DNA of 35,380 bases from Clostridiales bacterium (GCA_031275485.1 JAISOS010000057.1:1-35380); one strand, 5' to 3'. Shown: positions 13,728 through 22,878, numbered from the stretch's first letter. Numbers and translations are program-made. Notes: generated by a model from the letters alone, not told the origin.

Positions 13728-14696
13728 ATGCAAAAAAAATATCCTTTGTTACTCGCACCCGCATATAGAGATTATCTATGGGGCGGAACAAAGCTCGAAA
13801 AAAAATGGGGCAAAACTCCGCCGGAGCCGGGTGCGGTTATCGCGGAAACTTGGGAGCTTTCTCTGCGTGAGGGCGCTCTGTGCGGAATAAAAAACGGGCG
13901 GTTCGCGGGACTTACGCTTCTCGAGGTTTTGGAATTCAATCCCGGTTTCGCCGGCAAAAAATGTCTTTCTTTTTCCAAATTTCCGTTGCTTATAAAGCTC
14001 ATAGATTCCGCCGCGAATCTCTCCGTTCAGGTTCACCCCTCGGACGCATACGCTCTGGTTAACGAGAAAAGCTACGGTAAATCCGAGGTCTGGTTTATTT
14101 TAGAGGCGGAGGAGAACGCGGGCGTCTTTTTCGGCTTTAAGAGGGATTCCTCCGAGGCGGAGGTCAGAGACAGAATAAACGACGGCTCGCTTACGGAGAT
14201 ACTGAATTTTACGAAAGTCAAAGCCGGCGACGTCTTTATGATAGACGCGGGGACGGTTCACGCTGTGGGCGGCGGCATAACTCTCGCCGAAATTCAGCAG
14301 AATTCCGACCTTACGTACCGTGTGTACGATTTCGGCAGAACGGATAAAAACGGCAAACCGCGCGAATTGCATATAGAAAAAGCTTTAACGGCGATGAATT
14401 TTCGAGCGCATACGGGGGAGGCTTCGGTCTATCCTTACGTGGATTACGCGGAATTTCAAAAGCGTTTGATTGCCGACAATAAATACTTCTTTTCGGAATT
14501 TTACAGGTTGGACGGCGCGTGTCCGCTCTGTAACGAGGATTGCTTTACCGTACTGACGCTGACCGCCGAACGCGCCGATATTCGTTACGGAGGCGAGAGC
14601 CTTTCCGTTGTTAAAGGCGATACCGTTTTTATCCCCGCAGGGTTGGAGATTTCGGCGAGTGGAAAAGCGGAATTCATCGCGACTACGCTAAGGTAA
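13728..14696 (+). CDS. manA: Mannose-6-phosphate isomerase, class I
   Basis: A zinc enzyme of the cytoplasm that interconverts mannose 6-phosphate and fructose 6-phosphate. The 322-residue length is that of the short Firmicute type. The cupin zinc ligands are in place: Q101 and H103 in VQVHPSD, E120 in GKSEVWF and H178 in DAGTVHAVGGG, followed by the family block LAEIQQNSDLTYRVYDFGR. The start is fixed by the first ATG after the promoter: the -10 box ends 7 nt before it and there is no ribosome-binding site, implying a leaderless transcript. A ROK glucokinase lies downstream on the same strand, separated by 635 bp, consistent with hexose use but not with one operon. Confidence 0.95.
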   Translation: MQKKYPLLLAPAYRDYLWGGTKLEKKWGKTPPEPGAVIAETWELSLREGALCGIKNGRFAGLTLLEVLEFNPGFAGKKCLSFSKFPLLIKLIDSAANLSVQVHPSDAYALVNEKSYGKSEVWFILEAEENAGVFFGFKRDSSEAEVRDRINDGSLTEILNFTKVKAGDVFMIDAGTVHAVGGGITLAEIQQNSDLTYRVYDFGRTDKNGKPRELHIEKALTAMNFRAHTGEASVYPYVDYAEFQKRLIADNKYFFSEFYRLDGACPLCNEDCFTVLTLTAERADIRYGGESLSVVKGDTVFIPAGLEISASGKAEFIATTLR

Positions 14697-15331
14697 AGCG
14701 CGGTTCTTTGAAAATTTTTGCGCGCGTAAAGTATTTTCTTGGGGAAAATTTATCCGCGCGTCCTTTTTCTAAAAAACTCTTGTGATTTATGCGGTCGGTT
14801 GGAAATTTCGGTAGATTTTCGGAGAGAGTTGCCGGAATAGCTTCTACTGCGGCGCGGTTATTTCGAGGGTATTTTTTTGTTCGGTTGGAAAATTCGGAGG
14901 TTTTAGGGAATAAAACAATCTAAAACCGTCCTTTGCTCATATAGGTGCGGTAAACCGTGAGCGGAAAACCTTCGCCGGTAAGTATATAATGCCGCTTTAC
15001 AGCGTCGTTTTTTGCCCGCAAGTATGTTTTACTGCGCTCCGTAACGTTCTTTTTTAATATTTGACAGTATTTTTCTCGTCCGTTTGTACGGGACTTATGA
15101 TTCCCTGTAACGCTTTTTTTGTGTGTACCGGGTACAGTCACGGATTATGGCCGCTTTGCGTAAGCCGACGCGGTTTGCGGTGTTTTACGGAATTCTTTGC
15201 GCGCTCGCTTGGAATAGTATTAAAAAATACTTAAGTTTTTGGGAAAGAGTTGCGGGGAAGTCGCTTTTGTGAAAAAAGATTTTTTCCGCTCATAGATCAA
15301 TTTAATCCCGTTTTAAGAAAAAAGGAGTTTT
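14697..15331. other. Gene-poor spacer between manA and glucokinase
   Basis: About 635 bp. A minus-strand frame of 73 codons (14920-15141, GTG start, no ribosome-binding site) has a plausible composition but matches nothing I know. A possible further degenerate copy of the dispersed element lies near 14730-14785 and a clear one at 15218-15290. Confidence 0.4.
15218..15290. repeat. Dispersed element, copy 3
   Basis: ACTTAAGTTTTTGGGAAAGA, then GCGGGGAAGTCG, then CTTTTGTGAAAAAAG and ATTTTTTCCGC. TTAAGTTTTTGGGAAAG here is nearly identical to the TTAAAGTTTTTGGGAAAG of copy 2. Confidence 0.55.
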
Positions 15332-16282
15332 ATGTACATAATCGGCGTGGATATCGGCGGTATGAGCGTTAAAGGCGGCATAGTCGGCGAGGACGGCAAA
15401 ATTTTGTGCAAAGCCGGCGTCGAGACCAAGACCGCGAGTGAGCCGGACGTGATTATCGCCGATACGGTTTCGCTTATAAACAATCTTATGCAAAAAGCCC
15501 GCTTAAAAATCGGCGGTATAAAAGGCTTGGGGTTGGGTATTCCCGGCGCGATAGATTCTAAGCGCGGCGTGATCGTATATTCCAACAATATCAACTTTAT
15601 AAACGTTCCGATTGTCGAAAGACTGCGCGGATATTTCGGCGAGTTGCCCGTGTTTATCGGCAACGACGCAAACGCCGCCGCGCTCGGAGAAATGCGTTTC
15701 GGCGCGGCGAGAAAATACTTGAACGCCGTGTTCGTCACGCTCGGCACGGGTGTGGGTACGGGCATCGTCATAGACGGCAAGCTGTTCGAGGGCGTAAGCT
15801 CGGCGGGCGCGGAGGGCGGGCATACCGTCATTGTCGCGGACGGCGAACCATGCTCATGCGGCAGGCGCGGCTGTTTCGAGGCATATGCCTCCGCGACCGC
15901 TCTTGTGAGGCAGACTAAGGCGGCGATGGAGAAACATCCCGACAGCCTTATGAGCGTAATAGCGCGCGAAAAGGGACGAGTCAACGGCAGGACCGCATTT
16001 TTAGCGGCGGCAAGGGGCGACGTTGCGGCGCAGGAGGTGATAAACAGATATATCGGCTATGTGGGAGAAGGAATCGTCAACCTCGCTAATATATTCCGTC
16101 CGGAAGTAATACTGATAGGCGGGGGCGTTTCCAACGAAGGCGACGCGCTGATACTGCCGCTTCAAAAAATTATGGACGAACGCTGTTACGGCATACATAA
16201 CGGAAATCCGCGCGTGCTTGTGGAAAAGGCGTCATTGACGAACGACGCGGGAATTTTGGGCGCGGCGTCGCTAGCGTTGTAA
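15332..16282 (+). CDS. ROK-family glucokinase
   Basis: Phosphorylates glucose with ATP in the cytoplasm. The 316-residue protein begins IGVDIGGMSVKGG (phosphate-binding DxGG at 7-10). It has the catalytic Asp in GNDANAAALGE (D112), GTGVGTGIVIDG, the sugar-contacting EGGH (161-164), and the ROK zinc signature GEPCSCGRRGCFEAYAS with three Cys plus H164. The C-terminal IFRPEVILIGGGVS is also standard. AAGGAG lies a few bases before the ATG. Length and motifs are typical of Firmicute GlcK; other ROK sugar kinases cannot be fully excluded, but the set of motifs favours glucose. Confidence 0.93.
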   Translation: MYIIGVDIGGMSVKGGIVGEDGKILCKAGVETKTASEPDVIIADTVSLINNLMQKARLKIGGIKGLGLGIPGAIDSKRGVIVYSNNINFINVPIVERLRGYFGELPVFIGNDANAAALGEMRFGAARKYLNAVFVTLGTGVGTGIVIDGKLFEGVSSAGAEGGHTVIVADGEPCSCGRRGCFEAYASATALVRQTKAAMEKHPDSLMSVIAREKGRVNGRTAFLAAARGDVAAQEVINRYIGYVGEGIVNLANIFRPEVILIGGGVSNEGDALILPLQKIMDERCYGIHNGNPRVLVEKASLTNDAGILGAASLAL

Positions 16283-16748
16283 TTTATTTTATGAGCCGAT
16301 TTAAAAATTCGATTTATATCCGTATTATATTACGTTATATTTACCGTATTGCGTCGCGGATATAAAAAGATACGCGGAAATTTATGCGTTTCATAAAAAT
16401 CGCGCGGGAAAATGCGCATTAGAAAGTGTGCGTTTTAATAAAAAACGTATTAAAAAGCATACGTATTTAAAAAAATATACGCATGGAAAAGCGCGTAAAA
16501 TATTACGCGTTTTTGATAAAAACGAACGCGTAAAAATATACGCGTAAAAACGTGTTTAATTTGAAATTTATAACCTTTTTGCGGGTTTTATACAAATATC
16601 TACTATATTTCGGAAATCGGTTGCGGAGCTGTTTTTTGCGTCGTCGGGTTTTTTTACGCTTTTAATCCGATTCCGAAAGGTTGCGTTTTGTGTCTTGACG
16701 CTTAAAGGGCGTTTTTAATGGGAAATAACAATTAAATTAAGGAGTTTT
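16283..16748. other. Spacer and probable leader before the RNase J gene
   Basis: 466 bp without a gene. The middle (16411-16550) is a run of short stem-loops. No well-spaced promoter was found after them, so they may lie in the untranslated leader. Confidence 0.5.
16411..16550. repeat. Cluster of four short stem-loops with ACGCGT/GCGTAA arms
   Basis: Successive arms are AATGCGCA/TGTGCGTT, ACGTAT/ATACGT (16445-16464), CGCGTAA/TTACGCG (16492-16509) and ACGCGTA/TACGCGT (16526-16545), separated by A-rich linkers. The sequence GCGTAAAA recurs three times. Confidence 0.65.
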
Positions 16749-18419
16749 ATGGCAAAATCATTCAAAATCGTATTCCTCGGCGGCATAGGGGAAATAGGAA
16801 AAAATATGACCGCTATCGAATACAGCAACGACATAATAGTCGTGGACGCGGGGATGTCCTTTCCGGGATACAATATGCCCGGCATCGACTACATCATCCC
16901 CGACACGGGCTACCTGAAATCAAATAAAGACCGAATTCGCGGCATCGTGCTGACGCACGGTCACGAGGATCACATCGGCTCGCTTCCTTATCTCTGCAAG
17001 GATATCCCCGGATTGCCCGTTTTCGGCACGCGGTTGACGGTAGCTCTTTGCCAGCACAAATTCAGAGAGAATAAGATAGCCGACAATAATCTGAACGTCG
17101 TTTCGGAGGGCGGAGCGGTTAACCTCGGCTTGTTCCGAATCGAATTTATCAAGGCGACGCACTCGATCGCGGGGGCGTGCCATCTCGCGATAGACACCCC
17201 TATCGGTATGATCTTCCATACGGGCGATTATAAGTTTGACTACACGCCGATCGACGGCAAAATGACGGATCTCGGCAGGCTCGCGGACCTCGGAAACCGC
17301 GGCGTCACCTTAATGCTCGGCGAGAGCACTAACGTCGAGAAGGAAGGACACTCGATGAGTGAAAAAAACGTAGGACAGTCCTTGGACTATATCTTTTCCA
17401 AAAATACTGACAGACGGCTTGTAATCGCGACGTTCTCGTCAAATATTTACAGAATTCAGCAGATTATAGACCTTGCTGTCAAACACGACCGTAAGGTCGC
17501 CTTTTCGGGCAGGAGCATGATAAATATCGCGGAGATGGCTTTTAAAATCGGAGAGTTGCGCTTCGAGCATACGACTATCGTCGATATAGACAAAATTAAA
17601 CGCTATCCGCACGAAAAAACCGTCGTCATCTGTACGGGCGGGCAAGGCGAGCCGATGAGCGCGCTATCGAGAATGTCCACGGGCGACTTCGACAAGCTGA
17701 CTATCGGCGCAAAGGATACCGTCGTGCTCTCCTCGTCTCCGATTCCAGGCAATGAAAAAATGGTGCTGTCCGTCGTCAATAACCTTTACAGACTTGGCGC
17801 GGACGTCATATACGAGGCGTTGCACGAGGTTCACGCGTCGGGACACGCTTATACCGAGGAGTTGAAGCTGATGCTCTCCCTCATTAAACCGAAATTTTTT
17901 ATTCCCGTTCACGGCGAATACCGTCATTTGAAAAAACACAGCTTTATGGCTCAAGCTCTCGGCATGAGCAAGGAAAATATATTCGTACCCGAAGCGGGCT
18001 CAACCGCCATAGTTCAGAGAAACGGGATAAAGGCGGGACCGAAAGTGCAGGCGGGGAATATTTACGTGGACGGGTACGCCACGGGAGATATGGACAGCCT
18101 CGTGCTTAAAGACAGACAGCACTTGGCGGAGGACGGATTTATTCTCGTCATTTTGAATCTTCTCGCGCTGACGCCCGGTAACGAGGAGAGCTTTTATTCC
18201 AATGTAGACGTAATCACGAGAGGTTTCCACAGTACGGACGGCTTTACGCCCGAAATCAGGGAAATCGTTAAAAATGCTTTGGCGCAGTTTGATTTCGATA
18301 AGTGCGACGACCCGGCCGTAATTAAGGCTATCGTCAAAAAAACATTGCGAAAGCATATTTTCAATAAGTATAAACAAAATCCGATGATTATGCCGATAGT
18401 TTTGGACAGCTCGCTTTGA
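16749..18419 (+). CDS. rnj: Ribonuclease J
   Basis: A metallo-beta-lactamase/beta-CASP nuclease with 5'-to-3' exo- and endonuclease activity that matures and degrades RNA in Firmicutes. The 556 residues match RNase J in length. Features in order: FLGGIGEIGKNM, the zinc-binding HGHEDH (70-75), ATHSIAGACHLAI and HTGDYKFD, the beta-CASP stretch with RMSTGD and VVLSSSPIPGNE, HASGHA, and KPKFFIPVHGEYRHL. The C-terminal domain follows with VVDxTxRGF-like DVITRGFH. AAGGAG lies seven bases before the ATG. Only one rnj gene is seen here; whether it corresponds to J1 or J2 cannot be decided. Its spacer carries a stem-loop cluster that might serve autoregulation. Confidence 0.95.
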   Translation: MAKSFKIVFLGGIGEIGKNMTAIEYSNDIIVVDAGMSFPGYNMPGIDYIIPDTGYLKSNKDRIRGIVLTHGHEDHIGSLPYLCKDIPGLPVFGTRLTVALCQHKFRENKIADNNLNVVSEGGAVNLGLFRIEFIKATHSIAGACHLAIDTPIGMIFHTGDYKFDYTPIDGKMTDLGRLADLGNRGVTLMLGESTNVEKEGHSMSEKNVGQSLDYIFSKNTDRRLVIATFSSNIYRIQQIIDLAVKHDRKVAFSGRSMINIAEMAFKIGELRFEHTTIVDIDKIKRYPHEKTVVICTGGQGEPMSALSRMSTGDFDKLTIGAKDTVVLSSSPIPGNEKMVLSVVNNLYRLGADVIYEALHEVHASGHAYTEELKLMLSLIKPKFFIPVHGEYRHLKKHSFMAQALGMSKENIFVPEAGSTAIVQRNGIKAGPKVQAGNIYVDGYATGDMDSLVLKDRQHLAEDGFILVILNLLALTPGNEESFYSNVDVITRGFHSTDGFTPEIREIVKNALAQFDFDKCDDPAVIKAIVKKTLRKHIFNKYKQNPMIMPIVLDSSL

Positions 18420-18467
18420 GCGAAGATTCAGGGAAGAGGGATTTGCGCGGAGAGACTTTTTTAAAAA

Positions 18468-18545
18468 ATTATACGGGGATGGGAACCTTTTGTATAAAAA
18501 AATGTTCCCACGCTCCCATTTTCAAAAAATCTCAATACTTTTATA
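18468..18545 (-). repeat. Dispersed element, copy 4 (inverted)
   Basis: On the minus strand: TATTGAGATTTTTTGAAAAT, then GGGAGCGTGGGAAC, then TTTATACAAAAGGTTCCC. GGGAAC and GTTCCC here can form a hairpin. Confidence 0.45.
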
Positions 18546-18573
18546 AGTTTTACTGCGAATATATCCCTGCCGT

Positions 18574-18705
18574 TTATGTCAGGCGTCCCGTCGAGCCGTC
18601 ACTCGATAGCGTCGCGCACGGGGGGGGGCTACCCGCAAATACTGTAATGCGAACTCTTTCTTTTTGCTCCGTCTCGCGTAGCTTATCTTTAACGAGGTTT
18701 TCCAT
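18574..18705 (-). pseudogene. Possible nucleotidyltransferase (YcgL-like) N-terminal scrap
   Basis: On the minus strand an ATG at 18705 opens MENLVKDKLRETEQKERVRI, then TVFAGS, and then runs into a nine-C tract and short nonsense. The pattern of a helix ending in E--E-VRI-A-GS is how DNA-polymerase-beta-like nucleotidyltransferases (SGSRAWG, then SPDSDYD) begin. The catalytic Asp residues are missing, so this would be a decayed 5' end. The similarity is short and the call tentative. Confidence 0.3.
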
Positions 18706-18815
18706 AATCTCGATATTTTTCCTTTCGCGGCTCTTATTTTGCCGGCCGGCAAGCGTTGCGGAATATGCTATCAATAAAATTTTATAAAAGCGCGGGTGTT
18801 ATGAAACTGATAGAG

Positions 18816-18844
18816 TTGTCTATATAAAAACTTTCTGATATAAT
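18816..18844 (+). promoter_or_regulatory. Candidate promoter
   Basis: TTGTCT, 17 bp, TATAAT. The first annotated start downstream is at 19008, about 160 bp away. Confidence 0.5.
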
Positions 18845-19007
18845 ATAAGCGCGAGAACTGCAAAGACAACGGAAGGAGGACGCCGTCGGGAAATGCGGAG
18901 ACGCAACCAAGCAAAAGAACTAATCTTACGGGAACGGCATAAATATCCTTGCGGGCAAAGGGTTTTCCGCGCATAAATCAGTTCTGTCAAAAAATAAAAG
19001 CATTATT

Positions 19008-19900
19008 ATGAGGATAATATCGAATTTCAAGGATTGTTACGACTATGTCGGACACAATAGCGGTGAAAACGGCGATACCGGCTACAGGGAAAAGATTTAC
19101 GTCAGAAACGCCGCGCTAAAGACTGCCGCGTACGCGCTTGAAGAAATCTGTGAAGACCGGCTTGGTACGGACTGGAGCGGCGGCTGGGGGCGCGGTCTTT
19201 ATCTCAAACAACGGTACGTTTCAAAATAGTGGACGGAAAACAAGCGTGCGCTCGGTCTGTCCGACTGTCCCGCTATACGTTCGGGCTGTATTTTCTTATG
19301 CGGAAAGGCGTATCCTTTTCTGTTTTTGAGGGATACGGCAAAAAAATTCTCACAGCCGGAAAAAGCCTCCGCTTAAAGCCGTCCGAGTATTACAATGCGC
19401 ACATTAAAGAAAGCATCGAAAACAAGCAAATAAGGAGAGCTTGGGAGAAAGGAAAAGCGAATGAGAATACTTACAATTTTTTTAAAACGTATTTTTCCGT
19501 TGAGGAATTTCGTGGCGACATAAGCGAGGCTGAACCGACCCGTATACGCCAGCGGTATTACGATGGGGGGATATTCCGCGATGCAAAAGGATTTTTTGAG
19601 TTTTACACGGGGAAGGATTTTACGCCCCTGCACCTGCGGTTGGATTGTCCGCTGACGCTGTTTGTCAAAAAGGAGGCGTGGCGCACCGGACAAGAAACCG
19701 AGTACGAGTTTATGCTCAATCAGATGCTTTCCGAATTTGATTTTATGCGAATCGTCGGTGCGGAAACGCTGTTTCAAGAATTGGAATTCTTGGGCGGCGT
19801 GCTGGTAAAAGACGAAATGCCGTTTTCGCCGCAGTCGGATTTTGACAAACTGACCGCGCACGGTTTCGACCCGAAAAGTTCTTTTAGAAAAATGAATTAG
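19008..19900 (+). pseudogene. Conserved protein of unknown function, frameshifted
   Basis: The beginning (MRIISNFKDCYDYVG) and the end (EFDFMRIVGAETLFQELEFL, then GGVLV, then HGFDPKSSFRK) are those of a widespread uncharacterised bacterial protein that starts MRIISxFxDYYD and ends with a YTAFQEI-LG / KGFDxxSFRK pattern. The middle breaks: the first frame stops at 19229, a second reads through CIFLCGKAYPFLFLRDTAKK (near 19288-19350, matching the family's GFCGKLYPF block) in a third frame, and the last frame resumes by 19375. At least two indels are therefore needed. No ribosome-binding site precedes 19008. Either a pseudogene or a poorly assembled stretch. Confidence 0.55.
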
Positions 19901-19970
19901 TTTTTTTTCTTAAAAAAGATTGTACGCGGGAGACTTTTTGTTCACACAAAGATTTCGCGCGATCAAAAAG
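19901..19970. repeat. Dispersed element, copy 5
   Basis: TTTTTTTTCTTAAAAAAG, then GTACGCGGGAGA, then CTTTTTGTTCACACAAAG and ATTTCGCGC. It lies directly after the frameshifted gene and before der. Confidence 0.4.
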
Positions 19971-20034
19971 CCTCCGAATAAAAAATTCACACCGTATCAA
20001 AGCCGAATAAGCCGGCAAGAAGGAGAAATTTCGT

Positions 20035-21366
20035 ATGTCGAAACCGTTAGTCGCCGTAATCGGCAGACCGAATGTGGGAAAATCCACGCTGTTCAACCGA
20101 ATCGCGGGCAGGCGCATATCCATAGTCGACGATCGTCCGGGCGTTACACGGGACAGGCTTTACGCCGACGCGGAATGGCGCGGGTATAATTTTACCATGA
20201 TAGACACGGGCGGCTTGGAAGTTAAATCCGACGACGAAATGTGGGGGCATATACGCCGTCAGGTGGAATTCGCCGCCGCGCGCGCCGACTTGATTCTCTT
20301 TATCGCGGACGGAAAGAACGGCTTGCTTCCCGAGGATTACGAGGTTGCGGATTTTATAAGAAAGACGAAAAAGCCGTGTATTTTGACCGTCAATAAGATT
20401 GACAATTTGGAGAACGAAAACGCCGTCTACGATTTTTACGCACTGGGATTGGGAACGCCGCTTTCGATTTCCGCAGAGCACGGAAAGGGAATAGGCGATT
20501 TGCTTGACGAAATAACCGCGTTATTAAAGGAAAAAATTCCGAGTGAGGAGGTTTCCGACCGTTTAAAAATCGCCGTCATAGGGCGGCCGAATGTCGGCAA
20601 AAGCTCTATCATAAACCGCCTTTTAAGCTTTGAGCGCGTTATAGTAAGCGATATCGCGGGTACGACGCGGGACGCTGTCGACACGGATTTTGAATACGGG
20701 GGAGTGAAATGCACGCTTACGGACACGGCGGGAATCCGCAAAAAGAAAAACGTGGACGAGGATGTAGAGTACTATAGCGTTTTGAGATCGCTTGAAGCGG
20801 TTCGCCGTTCGGATGCCGCGCTCATAATCGTTGACGCGTCGGAAGATTTGACGGAACAAGACATCCGCTTAGCGGGATATGCGCACGAGCACGGCAAGCC
20901 GTCCGTTATCGTTATGAATAAGTGGGACAGGGTGGAAAAGGATACTTATACGGTAAATAAATTCAATCTTATGCTTGGCGAGGAATTGAAATTTATGGAC
21001 TACTTCCTGCCCGTATACGTTTCCGCGCTCAACGGAAAAAGAACGCAAAACATAATGCGCGAAGTTTTGCGCGTTTTTGAAAATTCCGAAAGACGAATCG
21101 GTACGGGAGTTCTGAACGATATAATACGCGAGGCGGTTTCCGTCAACGAACCGCCGTCGAAAAACGGCAGGAGATTAAAAATATACTTCGCGACGGAGGC
21201 GTCGGTTTCACCGCCGACTTTTGTGTTTTTTGTCAACGACGCGGAGCTTGTACATTTTTCTTATAAACGTTATTTGGAAAACAGTATAAGAAAGGCGTCG
21301 GATTTTTCGGGAACGCCGATTCGCCTCGAATTCAAAGCGAAAAACGAGGACTCGCCGTATGATTGA
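20035..21366 (+). CDS. der: Ribosome-assembly GTPase Der (EngA)
   Basis: Essential double GTPase that assists 50S subunit assembly. The 443 residues contain two G domains and a C-terminal KH-like domain. The first P-loop is GRPNVGKS (10-17) with DTGGL and NKID. The second is GRPNVGKS from about residue 183, with the switch-region GTTRDAVD, DTAGIRKK and NKWD. The end has EPPSKNGRRLKIYFATEASV, then PPTFVFFVNDAELVHFSYKR, as in the family. AAGAAGGAGA lies 9-10 nt before the ATG at 20035. The neighbouring plsY/gpsA genes common in other Firmicutes are absent. Confidence 0.97.
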   Translation: MSKPLVAVIGRPNVGKSTLFNRIAGRRISIVDDRPGVTRDRLYADAEWRGYNFTMIDTGGLEVKSDDEMWGHIRRQVEFAAARADLILFIADGKNGLLPEDYEVADFIRKTKKPCILTVNKIDNLENENAVYDFYALGLGTPLSISAEHGKGIGDLLDEITALLKEKIPSEEVSDRLKIAVIGRPNVGKSSIINRLLSFERVIVSDIAGTTRDAVDTDFEYGGVKCTLTDTAGIRKKKNVDEDVEYYSVLRSLEAVRRSDAALIIVDASEDLTEQDIRLAGYAHEHGKPSVIVMNKWDRVEKDTYTVNKFNLMLGEELKFMDYFLPVYVSALNGKRTQNIMREVLRVFENSERRIGTGVLNDIIREAVSVNEPPSKNGRRLKIYFATEASVSPPTFVFFVNDAELVHFSYKRYLENSIRKASDFSGTPIRLEFKAKNEDSPYD

Positions 21367-21717
21367 TTTTTAATACGGTTACGGACTTATCGGAAAATTT
21401 TGAGCGGATCTAATTTAGGCGAAAATCAGGGTTCGCCGCGTTTATGAGGAAAAGAGGATGCTCGGAATATATAAACGGATTATGTATTATCGCCGGCGCA
21501 ATACATAGATTTAAGCGCTTTTAAACGCCGTAGATTTAATACTTAAATAAGTCCGGCGGACCTTAAACATTTTTAAGCCATAATATATAAATGCGTTACG
21601 TATTACCGCTCTCGTGGTACTTAAACGGATTATGTATTCTCTTAAACGCGGCGAACGGCGATATCTAATTCGTTCATCGTTGCGGGAAAAACAATTGAAA
21701 AAGGACGGTAAAATATT
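21367..21717. other. Repeat-bearing spacer between der and thiI
   Basis: 351 bp without a gene. A 17-bp direct repeat occurs at 21472 and 21622, and inverted ATGTATT/AATACAT arms lie at about 21482-21507. Several TAGATTTAA and TTAAACG words recur. Confidence 0.5.
21472..21638. repeat. 17-bp direct repeat, 150 bp apart
   Basis: TAAACGGATTATGTATT occurs at 21472-21488 and again at 21622-21638. The period of 150 bp could reflect a degenerate tandem duplication, since other short words between them also recur. Confidence 0.6.
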
Positions 21718-22878
21718 TTGGCGGATAATTGCATATTGATAAGGTACGGCGAAATTTTTTTGAAGGGCGGCAACAGGTCTTTTTTTGAAAGCCTGCTTAA
21801 AAAGAATATAAAAGAGGCTTTGAACGGCTTGAAGTTTGAGCTTGGCTTGTCGCGGGCGCGTTATTATGTGAGCGGTTACGGCACGGACGACGAAAACGAA
21901 ATTTTGAACCGCTTGAAGAGAGTATTCGGCATACATTCTTTGAGCGTGTGCGGAAAAATAGAAACGGATTTGGAAAAAATAAGCGCGTTGCTGTGCGAGC
22001 GGTTCGATAAAAGCGGCAGATTCCGCGTTTCGGTCAACCGCGCCGACAATAAAATCAAAAAAAGCTCTACGGAAATCGCGGGCTATCTAGGCGCGGAGCT
22101 TTTAAAGGCGCGGGGCGATTCGATCTCCGTCGATTTGAAAAATTTCGACTATGAGATAAACGCGGATATTCGCGAAAACGGATATACCTATCTCTTTTAC
22201 GAAAAAATACCGGGTGCGGGAGGACTGCCCGTCGGTAGCTCGGGAAACGGTCTGTTGTTGTTGTCGGGCGGCATCGACAGTCCGGTAGCGGGATATATGG
22301 CGTTAAGGCGCGGCATGCGCGTGCATGCCGCGCATTTTTTCAGCTTTCCTTACACAAGCGTTCAAGCGAAGGAAAAGGCGGCGGATTTGGCGAAAATTTT
22401 GCGTTCCTACGCCGCCGAGCCGACGCTGTTTTTCATTATGTTTACGGGTATTCAGGAGGCGATTTACGAGAAATGCCCGAACGAATATTTGATTACTATT
22501 ATGCGCCGTATGATGGTGCGCATCGCGGACAGGCTTTGCGCGGAACACGGCTTCGACGCTATTATAACCGGCGAAAATTTAGGACAGGTGGCTAGTCAGA
22601 CAATCGAGAGTCTGACCTCGACGGGCGCGGTTACGGATAAGCCGATTTTGCGTCCGCTTATTTGCTTTGATAAGTCGGAGATTATAGCGGCGGCAAAAAA
22701 AATCGGCACTTACGACACAAGCGTTTTGCCGTTCGAGGATTGTTGTACGGTATTTTTGCCAAAAAATCCTATCATACGTCCGCGTTTGAAAGCGGTTGAG
22801 GAATTGGAAAAGGCTTTGAACGTGAACGAGCTTGTCGAGCAAGCCGTTTCGGAAATGACGGAGGTCGTGAAAATATAA
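21718..22878 (+). CDS. thiI: tRNA 4-thiouridine / thiamine sulfurtransferase ThiI
   Basis: Adenylates U8 of tRNA for thiolation and can feed thiazole synthesis. The 386 residues comprise an N-terminal ferredoxin-like part with RYGEIFLKGGNR, a THUMP domain and a PP-loop pyrophosphatase domain with LSGGIDSPVAGY (SGGxDS at 183-188), ITGENLGQVASQTIESL and FEDCCTVFLPKNP. There is no rhodanese extension, as usual in Firmicutes. The start codon is TTG with AAGGAC upstream at a rather long spacing; no better start exists in frame. The cysteine desulfurase gene that often precedes thiI is not here. Confidence 0.95.
   Translation: MADNCILIRYGEIFLKGGNRSFFESLLKKNIKEALNGLKFELGLSRARYYVSGYGTDDENEILNRLKRVFGIHSLSVCGKIETDLEKISALLCERFDKSGRFRVSVNRADNKIKKSSTEIAGYLGAELLKARGDSISVDLKNFDYEINADIRENGYTYLFYEKIPGAGGLPVGSSGNGLLLLSGGIDSPVAGYMALRRGMRVHAAHFFSFPYTSVQAKEKAADLAKILRSYAAEPTLFFIMFTGIQEAIYEKCPNEYLITIMRRMMVRIADRLCAEHGFDAIITGENLGQVASQTIESLTSTGAVTDKPILRPLICFDKSEIIAAAKKIGTYDTSVLPFEDCCTVFLPKNPIIRPRLKAVEELEKALNVNELVEQAVSEMTEVVKI

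Larger units (their letters stand above)
18420..19007. other. Spacer with repeat copies, a gene scrap and a promoter
   Basis: 588 bp. It contains the inverted copy of the dispersed element at 18468-18545 (with GGGAAC/GTTCCC arms), a minus-strand gene scrap at 18574-18705, a run of nine G at 18620-18628 and a promoter at 18816-18844. An isolated GGAAGGAGGA follows, with a possible 27-codon frame at 18893-18976. Confidence 0.45.

Noticed and set aside
14920-15141. Minus-strand 73-codon frame between manA and glucokinase
   Set aside because: Plausible composition but a GTG start without a ribosome-binding site and no family match.
16411-16550. CRISPR-like array
   Set aside because: The repeats are short palindromes with different arms and no unique spacers of constant length; no cas genes are present.
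18893-18976. 27-codon frame after a GGAAGGAGGA site
   Set aside because: The spacing to the ATG is about 12 nt and the peptide is very short and basic; no support beyond the purine run.
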